A stretch of DNA of 64,000 nucleotides. Origin: Mycolicibacter arupensis (lineage in GTDB: Bacteria > Actinomycetota > Actinomycetes > Mycobacteriales > Mycobacteriaceae). Positions 45,512 to 54,205 of this stretch are shown here, piece by piece. The DNA is taken from NCBI RefSeq assembly GCF_002086515.1, contig NZ_MVHH01000007.1, positions 60,963-124,962 on the forward strand. The letters are read 5' to 3'. Every line of letters starts with the position of its first letter. Positions within the stretch are counted from its first letter, which is position 1. The notes under the pieces were generated by a model that made no database searches, was not told the DNA's origin, and saw nothing but the letters and a program-made list of their open reading frames with translations. Both the position numbers and the translations under genes were made by a program.

Positions 45512-46066
45512 TCAGCCTGAGGCGCCCAGGATCTTGATCGCGAAGATCAGGGTGTCGCCCTGCCGAATTCCCGCACTGGGCTGGCCGTCGGGATAGCCGT
45601 CCGCGGACGTCATCGCCACGGCGACGGTGGATCCGACGGTCTGGCCGGCGATCGCCTTCTGGAATCCCGGTATGACCCCGTCAAGCGGGAAGTCCACCGG
45701 GGCGCCGGTGCGATAGCTGCTGTCGAACACCGACCCGTCACGTCCGTTGACACCCAGGTAGCAGACGGAGACCTTGGCCGTCGCCGGAACCACGGGGCCG
45801 CTGCCGGCCTGCAGGGTGTGCACCTGAGTCGACGTCAACGTGAACGGGGCCGAGACCTCCACCCGGGGCGCGGCCGTCTCGGTGGATCCGGTGACCGCCA
45901 CGCTGCCGGTCTCTCCGGTCAGCGTCCACTCCGGCGTGCCGCCGACCGCGGCGGCGGTGGGGCAGGAGTCGGCGGCTGCGGCCGGTCCTGCTCCGGCAAG
46001 GGGCAGGGCGAGGGCCGCGGCACTGGCCGCAAGGACGACGAAAGAACTCAACCGGGTGGGCTTCAC
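45512..46066 (-). CDS. FKBP-type peptidyl-prolyl isomerase, secreted paralogue
   Basis: The product has 184 residues from the GTG at 46066, 7 nt after the -10 box TAACGT (46074-46079). The signal peptide ends ALPLAGAGPAAAADS. The lipobox cysteine of its paralogue is absent, so it is probably cleaved and released. The FKBP core is nearly the same as in the other copy (NGRDGSVFDSSYRTGAPVDF, VIPGFQKAIAGQTVGS). The pair arose by duplication around the reductase gene, or one copy was inserted. Confidence 0.85.
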   Translation of the reverse strand: MKPTRLSSFVVLAASAAALALPLAGAGPAAAADSCPTAAAVGGTPEWTLTGETGSVAVTGSTETAAPRVEVSAPFTLTSTQVHTLQAGSGPVVPATAKVSVCYLGVNGRDGSVFDSSYRTGAPVDFPLDGVIPGFQKAIAGQTVGSTVAVAMTSADGYPDGQPSAGIRQGDTLIFAIKILGASG

Positions 46067-46162
46067 GCCCGTCACGTTACAGGTCACCGGCCGCGGTGTT
46101 GCCGCCCACGACAAGGCCTGGATAGCCCGGTCAGCGGCGCGCGAACCGCGTAGGCTCGCCCG

Positions 46163-47200
46163 GTGCAGGTTGACGTGATGACCATTCCGCAGCAGCTGGG
46201 AAGGGTCGGGGAACTGGCTCGCAGCACTGCGGCGGCGGGCTTTTCCGGACTGCTCTTCACCGAGGCCGGGCGCACCGCGTATCTCAACGCCGCCATTGCA
46301 TCTCAGGCGGCGCCCGGTCTGGACCTGTCGACCGGGGTCGCGGTTGCCTTTCCGCGGAGCCCGTTCGTCACCGCGGCCACGGCATGGGAACTGCAAGAGG
46401 CCACCGGTGGCAGATTCCGGCTCGGACTCGGCACCCAGGTTCGCACTCATGTGGTGCGCCGCTACGGGGCCGAATTCGATCACCCCGGCCCACGGTTGCG
46501 CGACTACGTGCTTGCGGTGAAGACCTGCTTCACCGCTTTCCGGACCGGAAAGCTGGACTACCACGGGGACTTCTACACGCTGGATTTCATCACCCCGCAG
46601 TGGAGCGCCGGACCGATCGACGCCCCTGATCCCAAAGTCGATGTCGCGGCGGTGAATCCGTGGATGCTGCGGATGGCCGGAGAAGTGGCCGACGGCGTGC
46701 ATGTGCATCCGCTCGGTGAGCCCGGCTACCTCTCCCGCCACGTGGTTCCGAAGGTGGCCGAAGGAGCCGAGAAGGCCGGGCGTGCAGCCTCGGAGATCGC
46801 CGTGATCGTGCCCGCGATGACGATCGTCGGGGACAGCGACGCGGAGCGACACAAGGAGCGGGAGTTCGTCCGGGCCAGCTTGAGCTTCTACGGCAGTACG
46901 CCGAACTACGCCTTCATCTGGGACGAGGCGGGTTTCGAGGGCACCACCGCCCGCATCCGGGAGCGGCAGAAGGCCGGCGATATGGCCGGGATGGCCGCGC
47001 AGATCACCGATGAGCATCTCGCCCACTTCGCCACCGAATCGACGTGGGACGAGTTGGCGGACAAGCTGATGGACAAGTACCAGGGAGTGGCGACGCGCCT
47101 GGTTCTCTACAACGCGCTGGGCGACCCCGAGCGATTCGTGAAATACGGCGAGGTCGCCCGGAGGATTTCGGGCCGGCAGCACGTCGTCGCGGCGCAGTGA
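46163..47200 (+). CDS. LLM-class F420-dependent oxidoreductase (TIGR03617-like)
   Basis: The product has 345 residues. The TIM-barrel luciferase-like pattern is clear: GFSGLLFTEAGRTAYLNAAIA, FPRSPFVTAATAWELQEATGGRFRLGLGTQV, and MAGEVADGVHVHPLGEP. It should bind F420 or flavin; the substrate is unknown. The GTG at 46163 is 6 nt after the -10 box TAGGCT (46151-46156), so leaderless. It is divergent from the secreted FKBP gene and followed after 10 bp by a transporter gene. Confidence 0.85.
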   Translation: MQVDVMTIPQQLGRVGELARSTAAAGFSGLLFTEAGRTAYLNAAIASQAAPGLDLSTGVAVAFPRSPFVTAATAWELQEATGGRFRLGLGTQVRTHVVRRYGAEFDHPGPRLRDYVLAVKTCFTAFRTGKLDYHGDFYTLDFITPQWSAGPIDAPDPKVDVAAVNPWMLRMAGEVADGVHVHPLGEPGYLSRHVVPKVAEGAEKAGRAASEIAVIVPAMTIVGDSDAERHKEREFVRASLSFYGSTPNYAFIWDEAGFEGTTARIRERQKAGDMAGMAAQITDEHLAHFATESTWDELADKLMDKYQGVATRLVLYNALGDPERFVKYGEVARRISGRQHVVAAQ

Positions 47201-47210
47201 GGTCGGTGCC

Positions 47211-48122
47211 GTGCTGATCGGGGTGGCTGCAGCGCTGTTGGCCTGCTTCGGCTATGGGGTGGCCTCGGTCCTGCAGGCCTACGGCGCGCGCAGTTCTGCC
47301 GCCGCCGACCAGGTCGGCCCGCAGCCGGCCAACGCTGACGGCCGACCGACCCTGCGCTCGACCGCGAACGCAATGCTGACCACGGCGTTCATCGCCGGAA
47401 TGGTTCTGGATGTCATCGGCTTCGCCGGAAGCGTCGTCTCCGCCCGGCTCATCCCGCTGTTTCTGTCGCAGACCATCATCAGCGCCAACCTGGTCGTCAC
47501 CGCCGTGCTGGGCATCTGGGTGCTCGGCATTCGGCTGCACCGCCGCGACTGGGCGGCCATCGCCACGGTGGTCGTGTCCCTGTGTGTGCTGGGGCTGACC
47601 GCCGGGCGCGCCGGACCGGGAGACGCGGCCCGCGGGCTGCACCTGGCACTGCTGGTGGCCGCGATGGCGGCCTTCGCGATCGGGATCGTGCTCATTCGCC
47701 TACTGGGGGCGCGGGCTGCTGTCGCGGCCGGCTTGGTCTCCGGGGTTCTCTACGGTCTCCTGGCGATCGCGGTCCGGGTGGTCGGCGGGGTCGACCCGCT
47801 TCGGGTCGAGATTCTCCTGCGGGATCCGGCATCCTGGGCGATCGTGCTGACCGGGTTCGGTGGCTTCTACTTATTCACGGTCGCGCTGCAGCTGGGTTCG
47901 GTCAACGGCGCCGTTGCCGCACTTGTTGTGGGGGAGACGGTGCTGCCCGGGATCGTGGGCGTGGCACTGCTGGGAGACAGCACCGCTCCCGGGCTGGGCT
48001 GGCTGGTGGCCCTGGGATTCTGCACGGCGGTGGGCGGTGCGGTGGCCGTCGCGGTATTCGGCGCTGCCGGTCACGCGGCCACTACCGACCCGGCCTCACC
48101 TCATCCGGCCCTGAATCACTAG
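47211..48122 (+). CDS. DMT/EamA-like membrane protein
   Basis: The product has 303 residues and about nine or ten membrane helices arranged as two halves (IGVAAALLACFGYGVASVLQ at the start, ALVVGETVLPGIVGVALLGD in the second half). This fits the drug/metabolite transporter superfamily. The substrate is unknown. The GTG is 10 bp after the LLM gene, so they are co-transcribed. The stop shares CTAG with the opposing gene. Confidence 0.7.
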   Translation: MLIGVAAALLACFGYGVASVLQAYGARSSAAADQVGPQPANADGRPTLRSTANAMLTTAFIAGMVLDVIGFAGSVVSARLIPLFLSQTIISANLVVTAVLGIWVLGIRLHRRDWAAIATVVVSLCVLGLTAGRAGPGDAARGLHLALLVAAMAAFAIGIVLIRLLGARAAVAAGLVSGVLYGLLAIAVRVVGGVDPLRVEILLRDPASWAIVLTGFGGFYLFTVALQLGSVNGAVAALVVGETVLPGIVGVALLGDSTAPGLGWLVALGFCTAVGGAVAVAVFGAAGHAATTDPASPHPALNH

Positions 48123-48937
48123 GACGAGGCGGTCTGCCAGGGCTGCTCGTTGCGGCGCTGCCGCTGTCGCTCGTTCGCCTTGTCCTTGGCCCAGAAGTCC
48201 TCGAAGCTCTCGCCGGGGTGGACGTTGGGCATGCGGTTCATCAGGTTGGTCAACATGCGCGGTGGTCGCTCCGGTTCCCACTGCGGGATGACGGTGCTCA
48301 GTGCGGCCATGGTCTTGAGCACGACGAACACCGTGAACAGTGCGCTGGGCGCATCGGTGGCGGCGATACCGACGAATCCGAGCAGCAACGTCATGTGCAC
48401 GACCATGACTCGGCCCAGCCCGACGTTTGCGGTGACTTCGATTTCCCGGAAGGACCATTGCCGCAGGGTGCTCAGATCAGTGAGGAACTCGAGCGTCAGG
48501 AAGGCGAACACCCCCAGGCAGCCCCAGCCGACACTGCGCCAGTTGAGGTCGATCAGCGCGAGTTCGGGCGCACGGTTGTAGGTGAGCAGCGCCAGAATGG
48601 CGGCAAGAAAGACGCCGTGGGCCGCGCAGAACACCAGGCTGATGAGGGCGAAACCGCTCAAGAACGTCGCATTGCGGGCGTCGCCGGCCCCGGACCCCTG
48701 GTAGCGGAAATGGCCGTACTTGGGGTTCAGGCGTTGGTGGATGGCGATGCGGGCGATCACGTAGAGGCACATCGCCACGTTCTCGAACCAATACACCACC
48801 ACAGTCGTTGCGCCGGACCAATGCTGACCGAACCAGCCGAAGGCCGGCACAGCGATCACCCCCAGGGCGGCGAACACGTGCACGGGCGACAGTCGCCGTC
48901 GTCGCGCGTCCGGCTCCGCGTCGGGCTGGTGGCTCAT
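48119..48937 (-). CDS. Multipass membrane protein (DUF6498-like)
   Basis: The product has 272 residues from the ATG at 48937. Six or so membrane helices are visible, including LSPVHVFAALGVIAVPAFGW, TVVVYWFENVAMCLYVIARI and ALISLVFCAAHGVFLAAILA. The motif TVVVYWFEN is typical of DUF6498 proteins. Function is unknown. The C-terminal tail is polar (DFWAKDKANERQRQRRNEQ). Confidence 0.6.
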   Translation of the reverse strand: MSHQPDAEPDARRRRLSPVHVFAALGVIAVPAFGWFGQHWSGATTVVVYWFENVAMCLYVIARIAIHQRLNPKYGHFRYQGSGAGDARNATFLSGFALISLVFCAAHGVFLAAILALLTYNRAPELALIDLNWRSVGWGCLGVFAFLTLEFLTDLSTLRQWSFREIEVTANVGLGRVMVVHMTLLLGFVGIAATDAPSALFTVFVVLKTMAALSTVIPQWEPERPPRMLTNLMNRMPNVHPGESFEDFWAKDKANERQRQRRNEQPWQTASS

Positions 48938-48978
48938 TGCATGATCATGTCCTGTCGGGGTCCTTCGACGGGAGAGGT

Positions 48979-49902
48979 TCACCAACCTCCGGCCCGCGAG
49001 CGTGCCTCGTCCAGCACGGTCTCGATCTGCTCCCACGTGCTGCGAATGATCTCGGCGACCGGCAAGAGGTCCACGATCCGGGAGGACACCTGGCCGGTGT
49101 TGGCGACGCTGGCCTCCATGTCGCCGCCGAAGTAGAGCTCGGTGATCTTTCCCAGCAGCCGCGAGTCCGGTTCGTGTGCCGCGACGCGGGCGGCCAACCC
49201 GGTCCGCAGAACCCGCATGGTGGGGTTGCCCGGAACATCGAGCAGCACCGTGCCGGAGTCGCCGGCGGCCACGATCGCGTCCTTGAAATTGGCGTGGACC
49301 GCGGATTCACGACTGGCCAACATGCGGGTGCCCATCTGCACACCCTCGGCACCCAGGACCAGGGATGCCGCGGCCGAACGCGCGTCGCAGATGCCGCCCG
49401 CCGCGATGATCGGCAGGTCGACGTTCTCGGCGACCAGGGGCAATAACACCATGGTGGAGGCCCCGAGCAGGGACTTGAAGCCGCCACCTTCCACACCCTC
49501 GACCACCAGCGCGTCGACGCCGGCGTCGGCGGCCTTGTGAGCACCCTTGAGTGAGCCGACGACATGCACCACCGTCATACCGGCGTCGTGCAGCGCGGCG
49601 GTGAACAGCGCCGGATCCCCCGCGGAGGTGAAGACGTGGCGCACACCGGCTTCGGCGAGCGTGTCGACGATCGAAGGGTCCTTCTTCCACCCCTGGATCA
49701 TCAGGTTCGCCGCGACCGGCTTGTCGGTCAGTTGGCGCACCCGCCGCAGATCGGCCCGCCCCTCCGGAGTGAGCGTTTCGATCACGCCGAGTCCGCCTGC
49801 CTCCGAGACCGCAGCGGCGAGCTCGGCGCGAGCGATGTAGGTCATGGGGGCCTGGATAACGGGATAGGCGACCCCGAGCAGGGCTTGAATGCGGTTGGCC
49901 AC
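48979..49902 (-). CDS. Nitronate monooxygenase family protein
   Basis: The product has 307 residues. Family motifs are YPVIQAPMTYIARAELAAAVSEAGGLGVIE, DALVVEGVEGGGFKS and LPIIAAGGICDARSAAASLVLGAEGVQMGTRML (FMN-phosphate loop). The usual GGHxG histidine is replaced in EGGGFKS, so the chemistry may differ from classic nitronate oxidation. The GTG is 15 nt after the stop of the alpha/beta hydrolase gene, in a two-gene operon. Confidence 0.8.
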   Translation of the reverse strand: MANRIQALLGVAYPVIQAPMTYIARAELAAAVSEAGGLGVIETLTPEGRADLRRVRQLTDKPVAANLMIQGWKKDPSIVDTLAEAGVRHVFTSAGDPALFTAALHDAGMTVVHVVGSLKGAHKAADAGVDALVVEGVEGGGFKSLLGASTMVLLPLVAENVDLPIIAAGGICDARSAAASLVLGAEGVQMGTRMLASRESAVHANFKDAIVAAGDSGTVLLDVPGNPTMRVLRTGLAARVAAHEPDSRLLGKITELYFGGDMEASVANTGQVSSRIVDLLPVAEIIRSTWEQIETVLDEARSRAGGW

Positions 49903-49917
49903 GGCCTATTGAAGCAC

Positions 49918-50724
49918 TCAGGCGGGCCGGGTCACGGGGCGCTCACGGGGTGCACTGCCCTCCAGCAGGACGCGGGCGACCAGCTCAGGATCGTCGGCCA
50001 TCGGTACGTGGCCGCACCCGTGCAGCCGCAGGTGGCGGGCCTGGGGGAGTCGACGCTTGGCGATCCGTGCTTGGTAGGGCAACAGGATGCGGTCGCGGGC
50101 AGCCCAGGCGACGGTCACCGGGATGTCGGCCGGGATCTCACGGTCGAACACCTCAGCGGCCGGAAAGATCTTCTTCATGGCCGGAATGGCCCGGCGCATC
50201 CCGTTGAGGTCGCCCACGAACTCCTCGGCGGGGATCCGCTCGGGGTGCGCTGACACGACCCCGCCCATCAGCCGTCGCCCCCGGGGTGAGCGGGCCAGCT
50301 TCGGCACGGCGGGTGCCATGAGGCGGGCACCGGTGGTCAGCAAGCCGAAGATCATGCGGATGTAGGCGAAGTCGATCGCGTTGTGCCAGTAGGCGGCGGG
50401 CGAGAGCACCGTGGCGCTGGAGACCAAGCTGTCGGCGGCGGCCTCCATCGCGATGCGACCGCCCAGCGAGTTGCCGGCAATGTGCGGCCGATCCAGTCCC
50501 AACTGGTCCAAGAGCCCGACCAGCTCGTCGCGCAGGGTTCCCTGTACGTCGCCGTCACGGACCACGAAGTCGTGGGACTCGCCGTGCCCGGGCAGGTCGA
50601 ACAGGACCACCGTGCGATGGTCGGTCAGGTGGTCCAGCACCGGGTACCACGCCTGCCTACGGTGGGTGATGCCGTGGACCAGCACCAAGGGTTCACCGGT
50701 TCCATGGACCTCGTACTTCAGCAT
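49918..50724 (-). CDS. Alpha/beta-fold hydrolase
   Basis: The product has 268 residues from the ATG at 50724 (AAGGAG 8 nt upstream). The oxyanion motif is LVHGITHRR, the nucleophile Ser in GNSLGG, the acid in WAARDRI, and the histidine in HGCGHVPMADDP. The substrate is unknown. It is the first gene of an operon with a nitronate-monooxygenase-family gene. Confidence 0.85.
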   Translation of the reverse strand: MLKYEVHGTGEPLVLVHGITHRRQAWYPVLDHLTDHRTVVLFDLPGHGESHDFVVRDGDVQGTLRDELVGLLDQLGLDRPHIAGNSLGGRIAMEAAADSLVSSATVLSPAAYWHNAIDFAYIRMIFGLLTTGARLMAPAVPKLARSPRGRRLMGGVVSAHPERIPAEEFVGDLNGMRRAIPAMKKIFPAAEVFDREIPADIPVTVAWAARDRILLPYQARIAKRRLPQARHLRLHGCGHVPMADDPELVARVLLEGSAPRERPVTRPA

Positions 50725-50744
50725 GTCGGTGCTCCTTGTCACGA

Positions 50745-50760
50745 AAGGCGGCTACGCCTT
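50745..50760. terminator. Small perfect hairpin upstream of the hydrolase gene
   Basis: AAGGCG-GCTA-CGCCTT gives a 6-bp stem with a 4-nt loop, 20 nt before the hydrolase ATG on the minus strand. It could be a leader structure or an operator rather than a terminator. Confidence 0.35.
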
Positions 50761-50920
50761 GGGGCAACGGTAGCGCTGGTGGGCCCGTGGTGGGGACCTC
50801 GGGGTGAACCGGCCACTGCCCCCTCGACACGTCACATGACGGTTTCAGTTGGACAAAAGTCCTGCAGGCGGGCCCGCAGCGTGAGCCGATTGAGATCGCG
50901 GGGTTTTAGGGTTGGCAGCT

Positions 50921-51349
50921 ATGGCCACCTTCTACCGTCGCGTGAAACGCTGGTGCACAGCGCTTCACGTCGCCGTGGCGGCGGCGATGGTCCTCATCCT
51001 CGGATTCGCCACCACCGCGGTGGTCCACGCTGCCGCGGCCACCGCGACGTTGTCGGTGACCTCGACATGGCAGACCGGCTTCATCGCCCGCTTCACCATC
51101 ACCAACTGGAGCGCGGTGCCGATGACCGATTGGCGGCTCGAATTCGACCTTCCGGCAAATGAATCCATCTCGCACGCGTGGAGCAGCAGCGTCGGCCGAT
51201 CGGGCACGCACTACGTTCTCGCCCCGGTGAATTGGAACCGCATCATCGCGCCGGGTGGCACGGCCACGGGTGGCTTTCGGGGAGTGCTGTCCGGGACGTA
51301 TTCACCGCCGGTGAACTGCATGCTCAACAGGCAGTTTCTCTGCATCTGA
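50921..51349 (+). CDS. Secreted stand-alone CBM2 (cellulose-binding) protein
   Basis: The product has 142 residues from the ATG at 50921, 8 nt after the -10 box TAGGGT (50907-50912). A signal peptide runs to VHAAAA. The mature part is one family-2 carbohydrate-binding module: TSTWQTGFIARFTITNWSAVP, WRLEFDLP, SHAWSSS, and a closing NCMLNRQFLCI with a Cys pair. No catalytic domain is present. Length and layout match what is recalled of M. tuberculosis Rv1987. It probably binds cellulose or chitin outside the cell. Confidence 0.85.
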   Translation: MATFYRRVKRWCTALHVAVAAAMVLILGFATTAVVHAAAATATLSVTSTWQTGFIARFTITNWSAVPMTDWRLEFDLPANESISHAWSSSVGRSGTHYVLAPVNWNRIIAPGGTATGGFRGVLSGTYSPPVNCMLNRQFLCI

Positions 51350-51367
51350 GGGCGCCGGCCGCTCCGA

Positions 51368-51934
51368 TCAGTTTTGCTCGGCCGCGTAACGCAGCAAGAC
51401 CGTGCCGCCGGGGAAGGTGCGGTTCTCCACCAGTCGCAGTGAGATCCACGACGGAAGCGTCGGCCAGAACGGGGTGCCACCTCCCACCACGGTGGGCGCG
51501 ATCACGAGCCGGTATTCGTCCACCAGGCCGGCCCGCACGATCGGTGCAGCCAAGGTCGCTCCGGCCACCTCCAGATTCCCTTCGGTTTCGGCCTTCAGTC
51601 GTCTCACCACCTCGACGGGGTCGCCGCGCTCCAGTCGGGAGTTCCAGCCGACCGACTCCAGGGTCTGTGAGAACACCACCTTGGGCATGGCCCGCCAGAT
51701 GCGGGCGAAGTCCACGATCATGGGTGCAGCGTCCGGGTCCTCGTCGGCAGTCGGCCAATATGCCGACATCAGTTCGTAGAGCCGCCGCCCGTAGAACGAC
51801 AGCGCGGTCTGCCGCTCGAAATCGTTCCAGTACTGGTGCAGTTCGTCGCTCGGTTCGCTCCAGTCGATGCTGCCTTGTGCGTCGGCGATGTAGCCGTCGG
51901 TCGATACGGTAAAGCCATAGATGAGCTTGCCCAT
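51368..51934 (-). CDS. Dihydrofolate reductase/RibD C-terminal family protein
   Basis: The product has 188 residues. The N-terminus MGKLIYGFTVSTDGYIAD, FYGRRLYELM and the C-terminal VDEYRLVIAPTVVGGGTPFW are typical of the RibD_C/DHFR-like family. These are NADPH-binding reductases often linked to flavin or deazaflavin metabolism; most small members are uncharacterised. It stands alone between a CBM2 gene and an LLM gene. Confidence 0.8.
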   Translation of the reverse strand: MGKLIYGFTVSTDGYIADAQGSIDWSEPSDELHQYWNDFERQTALSFYGRRLYELMSAYWPTADEDPDAAPMIVDFARIWRAMPKVVFSQTLESVGWNSRLERGDPVEVVRRLKAETEGNLEVAGATLAAPIVRAGLVDEYRLVIAPTVVGGGTPFWPTLPSWISLRLVENRTFPGGTVLLRYAAEQN

Positions 51935-51967
51935 ACCGCCCAGTCTGCCCTGGCTGGACTGAGGGCC

Positions 51968-52990
51968 TCAGCTGCGTGCGGCGGCCACCAGGACTTCCAG
52001 TGCGGCGACGCGCTCTTCGACGGAGCCCGACACCTTCGCAAGCAGGGTGCCGACGCCGGCATCGCGATACGCGCGGACCCGCTGGGCGATCCGCTCGCGA
52101 TCGCCGATGATGTTGGTGAGCCCGCCCAGCTCCAGTGGGACCGCGGCGCGGGCGGCCTCCTTATCGCCGCGCTGCCATAGGCGAGCCACCTCGTCGATCT
52201 GTTCGCTGAAACCGAGGCGGCCGAAGGCCTGGTTATAGAAGTTCTCCTTGCCGGCGCCCATCGCGCCGATGGTGAAGGCGTAGCCGGCGGCGTGCTCGCG
52301 AATGAGCCCGTCGGTGCGGGCCTGATCCTCGGTGACTTCCAGTGCGACCGGTGCCACCAGGTCCAGCGCCATCAGGTCGCGGCCTGCGCGTGCGGCGCCC
52401 TCGGCCAGTGGCTGGATGAAGACGTCGGACAGCTCGGGGATGAAGGCATTGCCGAGCCAGCCATCGGCAAGTTCGCCGGTCAGGCGCAGGTTGGCCGGAC
52501 CCATGGCGGCGACGTAGATGGGCAGCTCTGCCGGGAGCAGCGCCGGAACCAGCGCGGCGCCGCGACTGTCCGGCAGCGGCAGGCGGTATTGCGTGCCCGA
52601 ATACTGCAGTCGCTCACCGCGGGCAACCATCCGCACGATGTCGATGGTCTCCCGCGTTCGCTGCACCGGGTGCTCGAACTTCACGCCGTGCCAGCCCTCC
52701 ATGACGCGGGGGCCCGAGACACCGATCCCCAAGGTGAAGCGGCCGCCCGACAGCTGCTGCAGACTCAGGGCCGATCCGGCCAGCATGGCCGGTGTGCGCG
52801 AGCCCAGCTGCACGACGAACGTTCCCAACCCGATAGAGGTGGTGCGGGCCGCCAGATAGGACAGGCCGGTCAGGGCGTCGTAGCCCCAGATCTCCGGCGC
52901 CCACAGGGAGTCAACGCCGAGGTGTTCTGCGGCCTGTGCGAACTCGACGGCGTCGGGCTCCTGCGGCTGGACAGCGACTCCGACTCGCAT
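51968..52990 (-). CDS. LLM-class F420-dependent oxidoreductase
   Basis: The product has 340 residues. Luciferase-like pattern: AAEHLGVDSLWAPEIWGYDALTGLSYLAARTTSIGLGTFV, LQQLSGGRFTLGIGVSGPRV, PIYVAAMGPANLRLTGELADGWLGNAF. F420 is the likely cofactor. AAGGGG precedes the ATG. It is divergent from an SRPBCC-TetR operon across a palindrome that may control both directions. Confidence 0.85.
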   Translation of the reverse strand: MRVGVAVQPQEPDAVEFAQAAEHLGVDSLWAPEIWGYDALTGLSYLAARTTSIGLGTFVVQLGSRTPAMLAGSALSLQQLSGGRFTLGIGVSGPRVMEGWHGVKFEHPVQRTRETIDIVRMVARGERLQYSGTQYRLPLPDSRGAALVPALLPAELPIYVAAMGPANLRLTGELADGWLGNAFIPELSDVFIQPLAEGAARAGRDLMALDLVAPVALEVTEDQARTDGLIREHAAGYAFTIGAMGAGKENFYNQAFGRLGFSEQIDEVARLWQRGDKEAARAAVPLELGGLTNIIGDRERIAQRVRAYRDAGVGTLLAKVSGSVEERVAALEVLVAAARS

Positions 52991-53022
52991 TCTTGCCCCT
53001 TCCTATGGCGGTGGCCCTACAG

Positions 53023-53038
53023 TATGTTCTGAAACATA
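53023..53038. promoter_or_regulatory. Candidate TetR operator TATGTT-CTGA-AACATA
   Basis: Perfect 6-bp arms around a 4-nt spacer, in the 68-bp gap between the divergent LLM gene and the SRPBCC-TetR operon. It overlaps possible -10 boxes (TACAGT 53018-53023, CATAGT 53035-53040). Size and form suit a TetR dimer. Confidence 0.55.
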
Positions 53039-53058
53039 GTTTTGGGAAGGGAACGCCG

Positions 53059-53574
53059 ATGCGCTACCGGGATACGCCGATCGTTCAGGAGTCCGTGGTG
53101 ATCGCCGCCGACCCGCAGCGAGTCTGGGAGCTCGTCACCGATGTGACTCTGCCGGCGCGATTCTCGCCCGAGCTGGCCGCCGTGGAGTGGATCGAGGGTG
53201 ACGCGGTCGCGTTGGGGAACCGATTCCGTGGCCGCAATACGCACGCTGCACTAGGCGAGTGGAGCACCGAGTCGGTGATCGTGGAGGTCGAGGAGGGCCG
53301 CCGCTGGGTCTGGGATGTGGCCGGCGCCGAGGGCCAGCCGACCGCTTCTTGGGGCTTTGAGGTCGAGCCCGTCCGCGACGGCACCCTGGTGCGGCAGTGG
53401 GGCCGGATGGGGCCGGGCCGTTCGGGTTTGAGCTTCGCCATCGACCGGATGCCGGAGAAGGAAGGCCGGATCATCGACAATCGGCTGGCCGAATGGCGCG
53501 AGGGCCTCAAGGCGAACCTGCGTGGGATCGCCGAATTGTGCGGCAGCGATACCGAATCGGGCGCCGCGGGTTAG
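53059..53574 (+). CDS. SRPBCC family protein
   Basis: The product has 171 residues from the ATG at 53059 (GGGAAGGGAA upstream). The helix-grip pattern is IVQESVVIAADPQRVWELVTDVTLPARFSPEL, GNRFRGRNTHAALGEWSTESVIVE, ASWGFEVEPVRDGTLVRQW and an amphipathic C-terminal helix. The ligand is unknown. It is followed after 11 bp by a TetR gene, so the regulator may sense a related hydrophobic ligand. Confidence 0.8.
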   Translation: MRYRDTPIVQESVVIAADPQRVWELVTDVTLPARFSPELAAVEWIEGDAVALGNRFRGRNTHAALGEWSTESVIVEVEEGRRWVWDVAGAEGQPTASWGFEVEPVRDGTLVRQWGRMGPGRSGLSFAIDRMPEKEGRIIDNRLAEWREGLKANLRGIAELCGSDTESGAAG

Positions 53575-53585
53575 GACCTTTTCGG

Positions 53586-54149
53586 ATGCCGCCGCGGGGA
53601 GAGACACGGCGTCGCATGTTGGATGCGGCGATCGTGGTGATGCGCGAGCGCGGCGCTGCGGGGCTTTCCATCGACGAAGTGCTGGCCCGCAGCGGGTGCC
53701 CGCGCGGTTCGGTCTATCACCACTTTCCGGGCGGACGGGCCGAGCTGCAGCGGCGAACGCTCGAATATGCGGGGGAGTCCTACGCCGGAATGATCCAGCG
53801 CGCTGCCGCTAAGGGCGGATCTGGGGCCGTGATCGCGCGCGCGATCACGTTCTGGACCACGGTGCTGACCGAGAGCGATTTCCGGGCCGGTTGTCCGGTG
53901 GCGGCTGCGGCCGTGAATCCCGCTGTGGGAGAAGAGGAATTGGCCAGCCGTGCCGCCGAGATCTATCTGGTGTGGCGCGACGCCGTCGCCGCCGCCTACG
54001 TGGCCGAGGGCGCCACTGCTGAGCGAGCCGAAGTGCTGGCCAACACGGCCTTGTCCACTCTGCACGGCGCGATCACCCTGTGCCGGATCACGCGCAGCCT
54101 GGCGCCGCTGGAATCCGTGGCGGAATCGCTTCCATCGCTCGCGAACTGA
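53586..54149 (+). CDS. TetR/AcrR-family regulator
   Basis: The product has 187 residues. The N-terminal HTH is LSIDEVLARSGCPRGSVYHHFPGGRAEL, and the C-terminal domain has the YxxF/TetR_C33-like pattern CPVAAAAVNPAVGEEEL. It probably represses its own operon and the divergent LLM gene through the palindrome at 53023-53038. It could also affect the alcohol dehydrogenase gene downstream (56-bp gap). Confidence 0.85.
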   Translation: MPPRGETRRRMLDAAIVVMRERGAAGLSIDEVLARSGCPRGSVYHHFPGGRAELQRRTLEYAGESYAGMIQRAAAKGGSGAVIARAITFWTTVLTESDFRAGCPVAAAAVNPAVGEEELASRAAEIYLVWRDAVAAAYVAEGATAERAEVLANTALSTLHGAITLCRITRSLAPLESVAESLPSLAN

Positions 54150-54205
54150 TGGCAGTGTTATGAGGTACCGGAACCCGATCCGTTGCGCAGGGGGGAGCAG
54201 CAACC

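Noticed and set aside
45512..47182. 556-codon minus-strand frame that includes the second FKBP gene
   Set aside because: Only the last 184 codons are FKBP; the rest lies antisense to the LLM gene and is not coding. The start was set at 46066.
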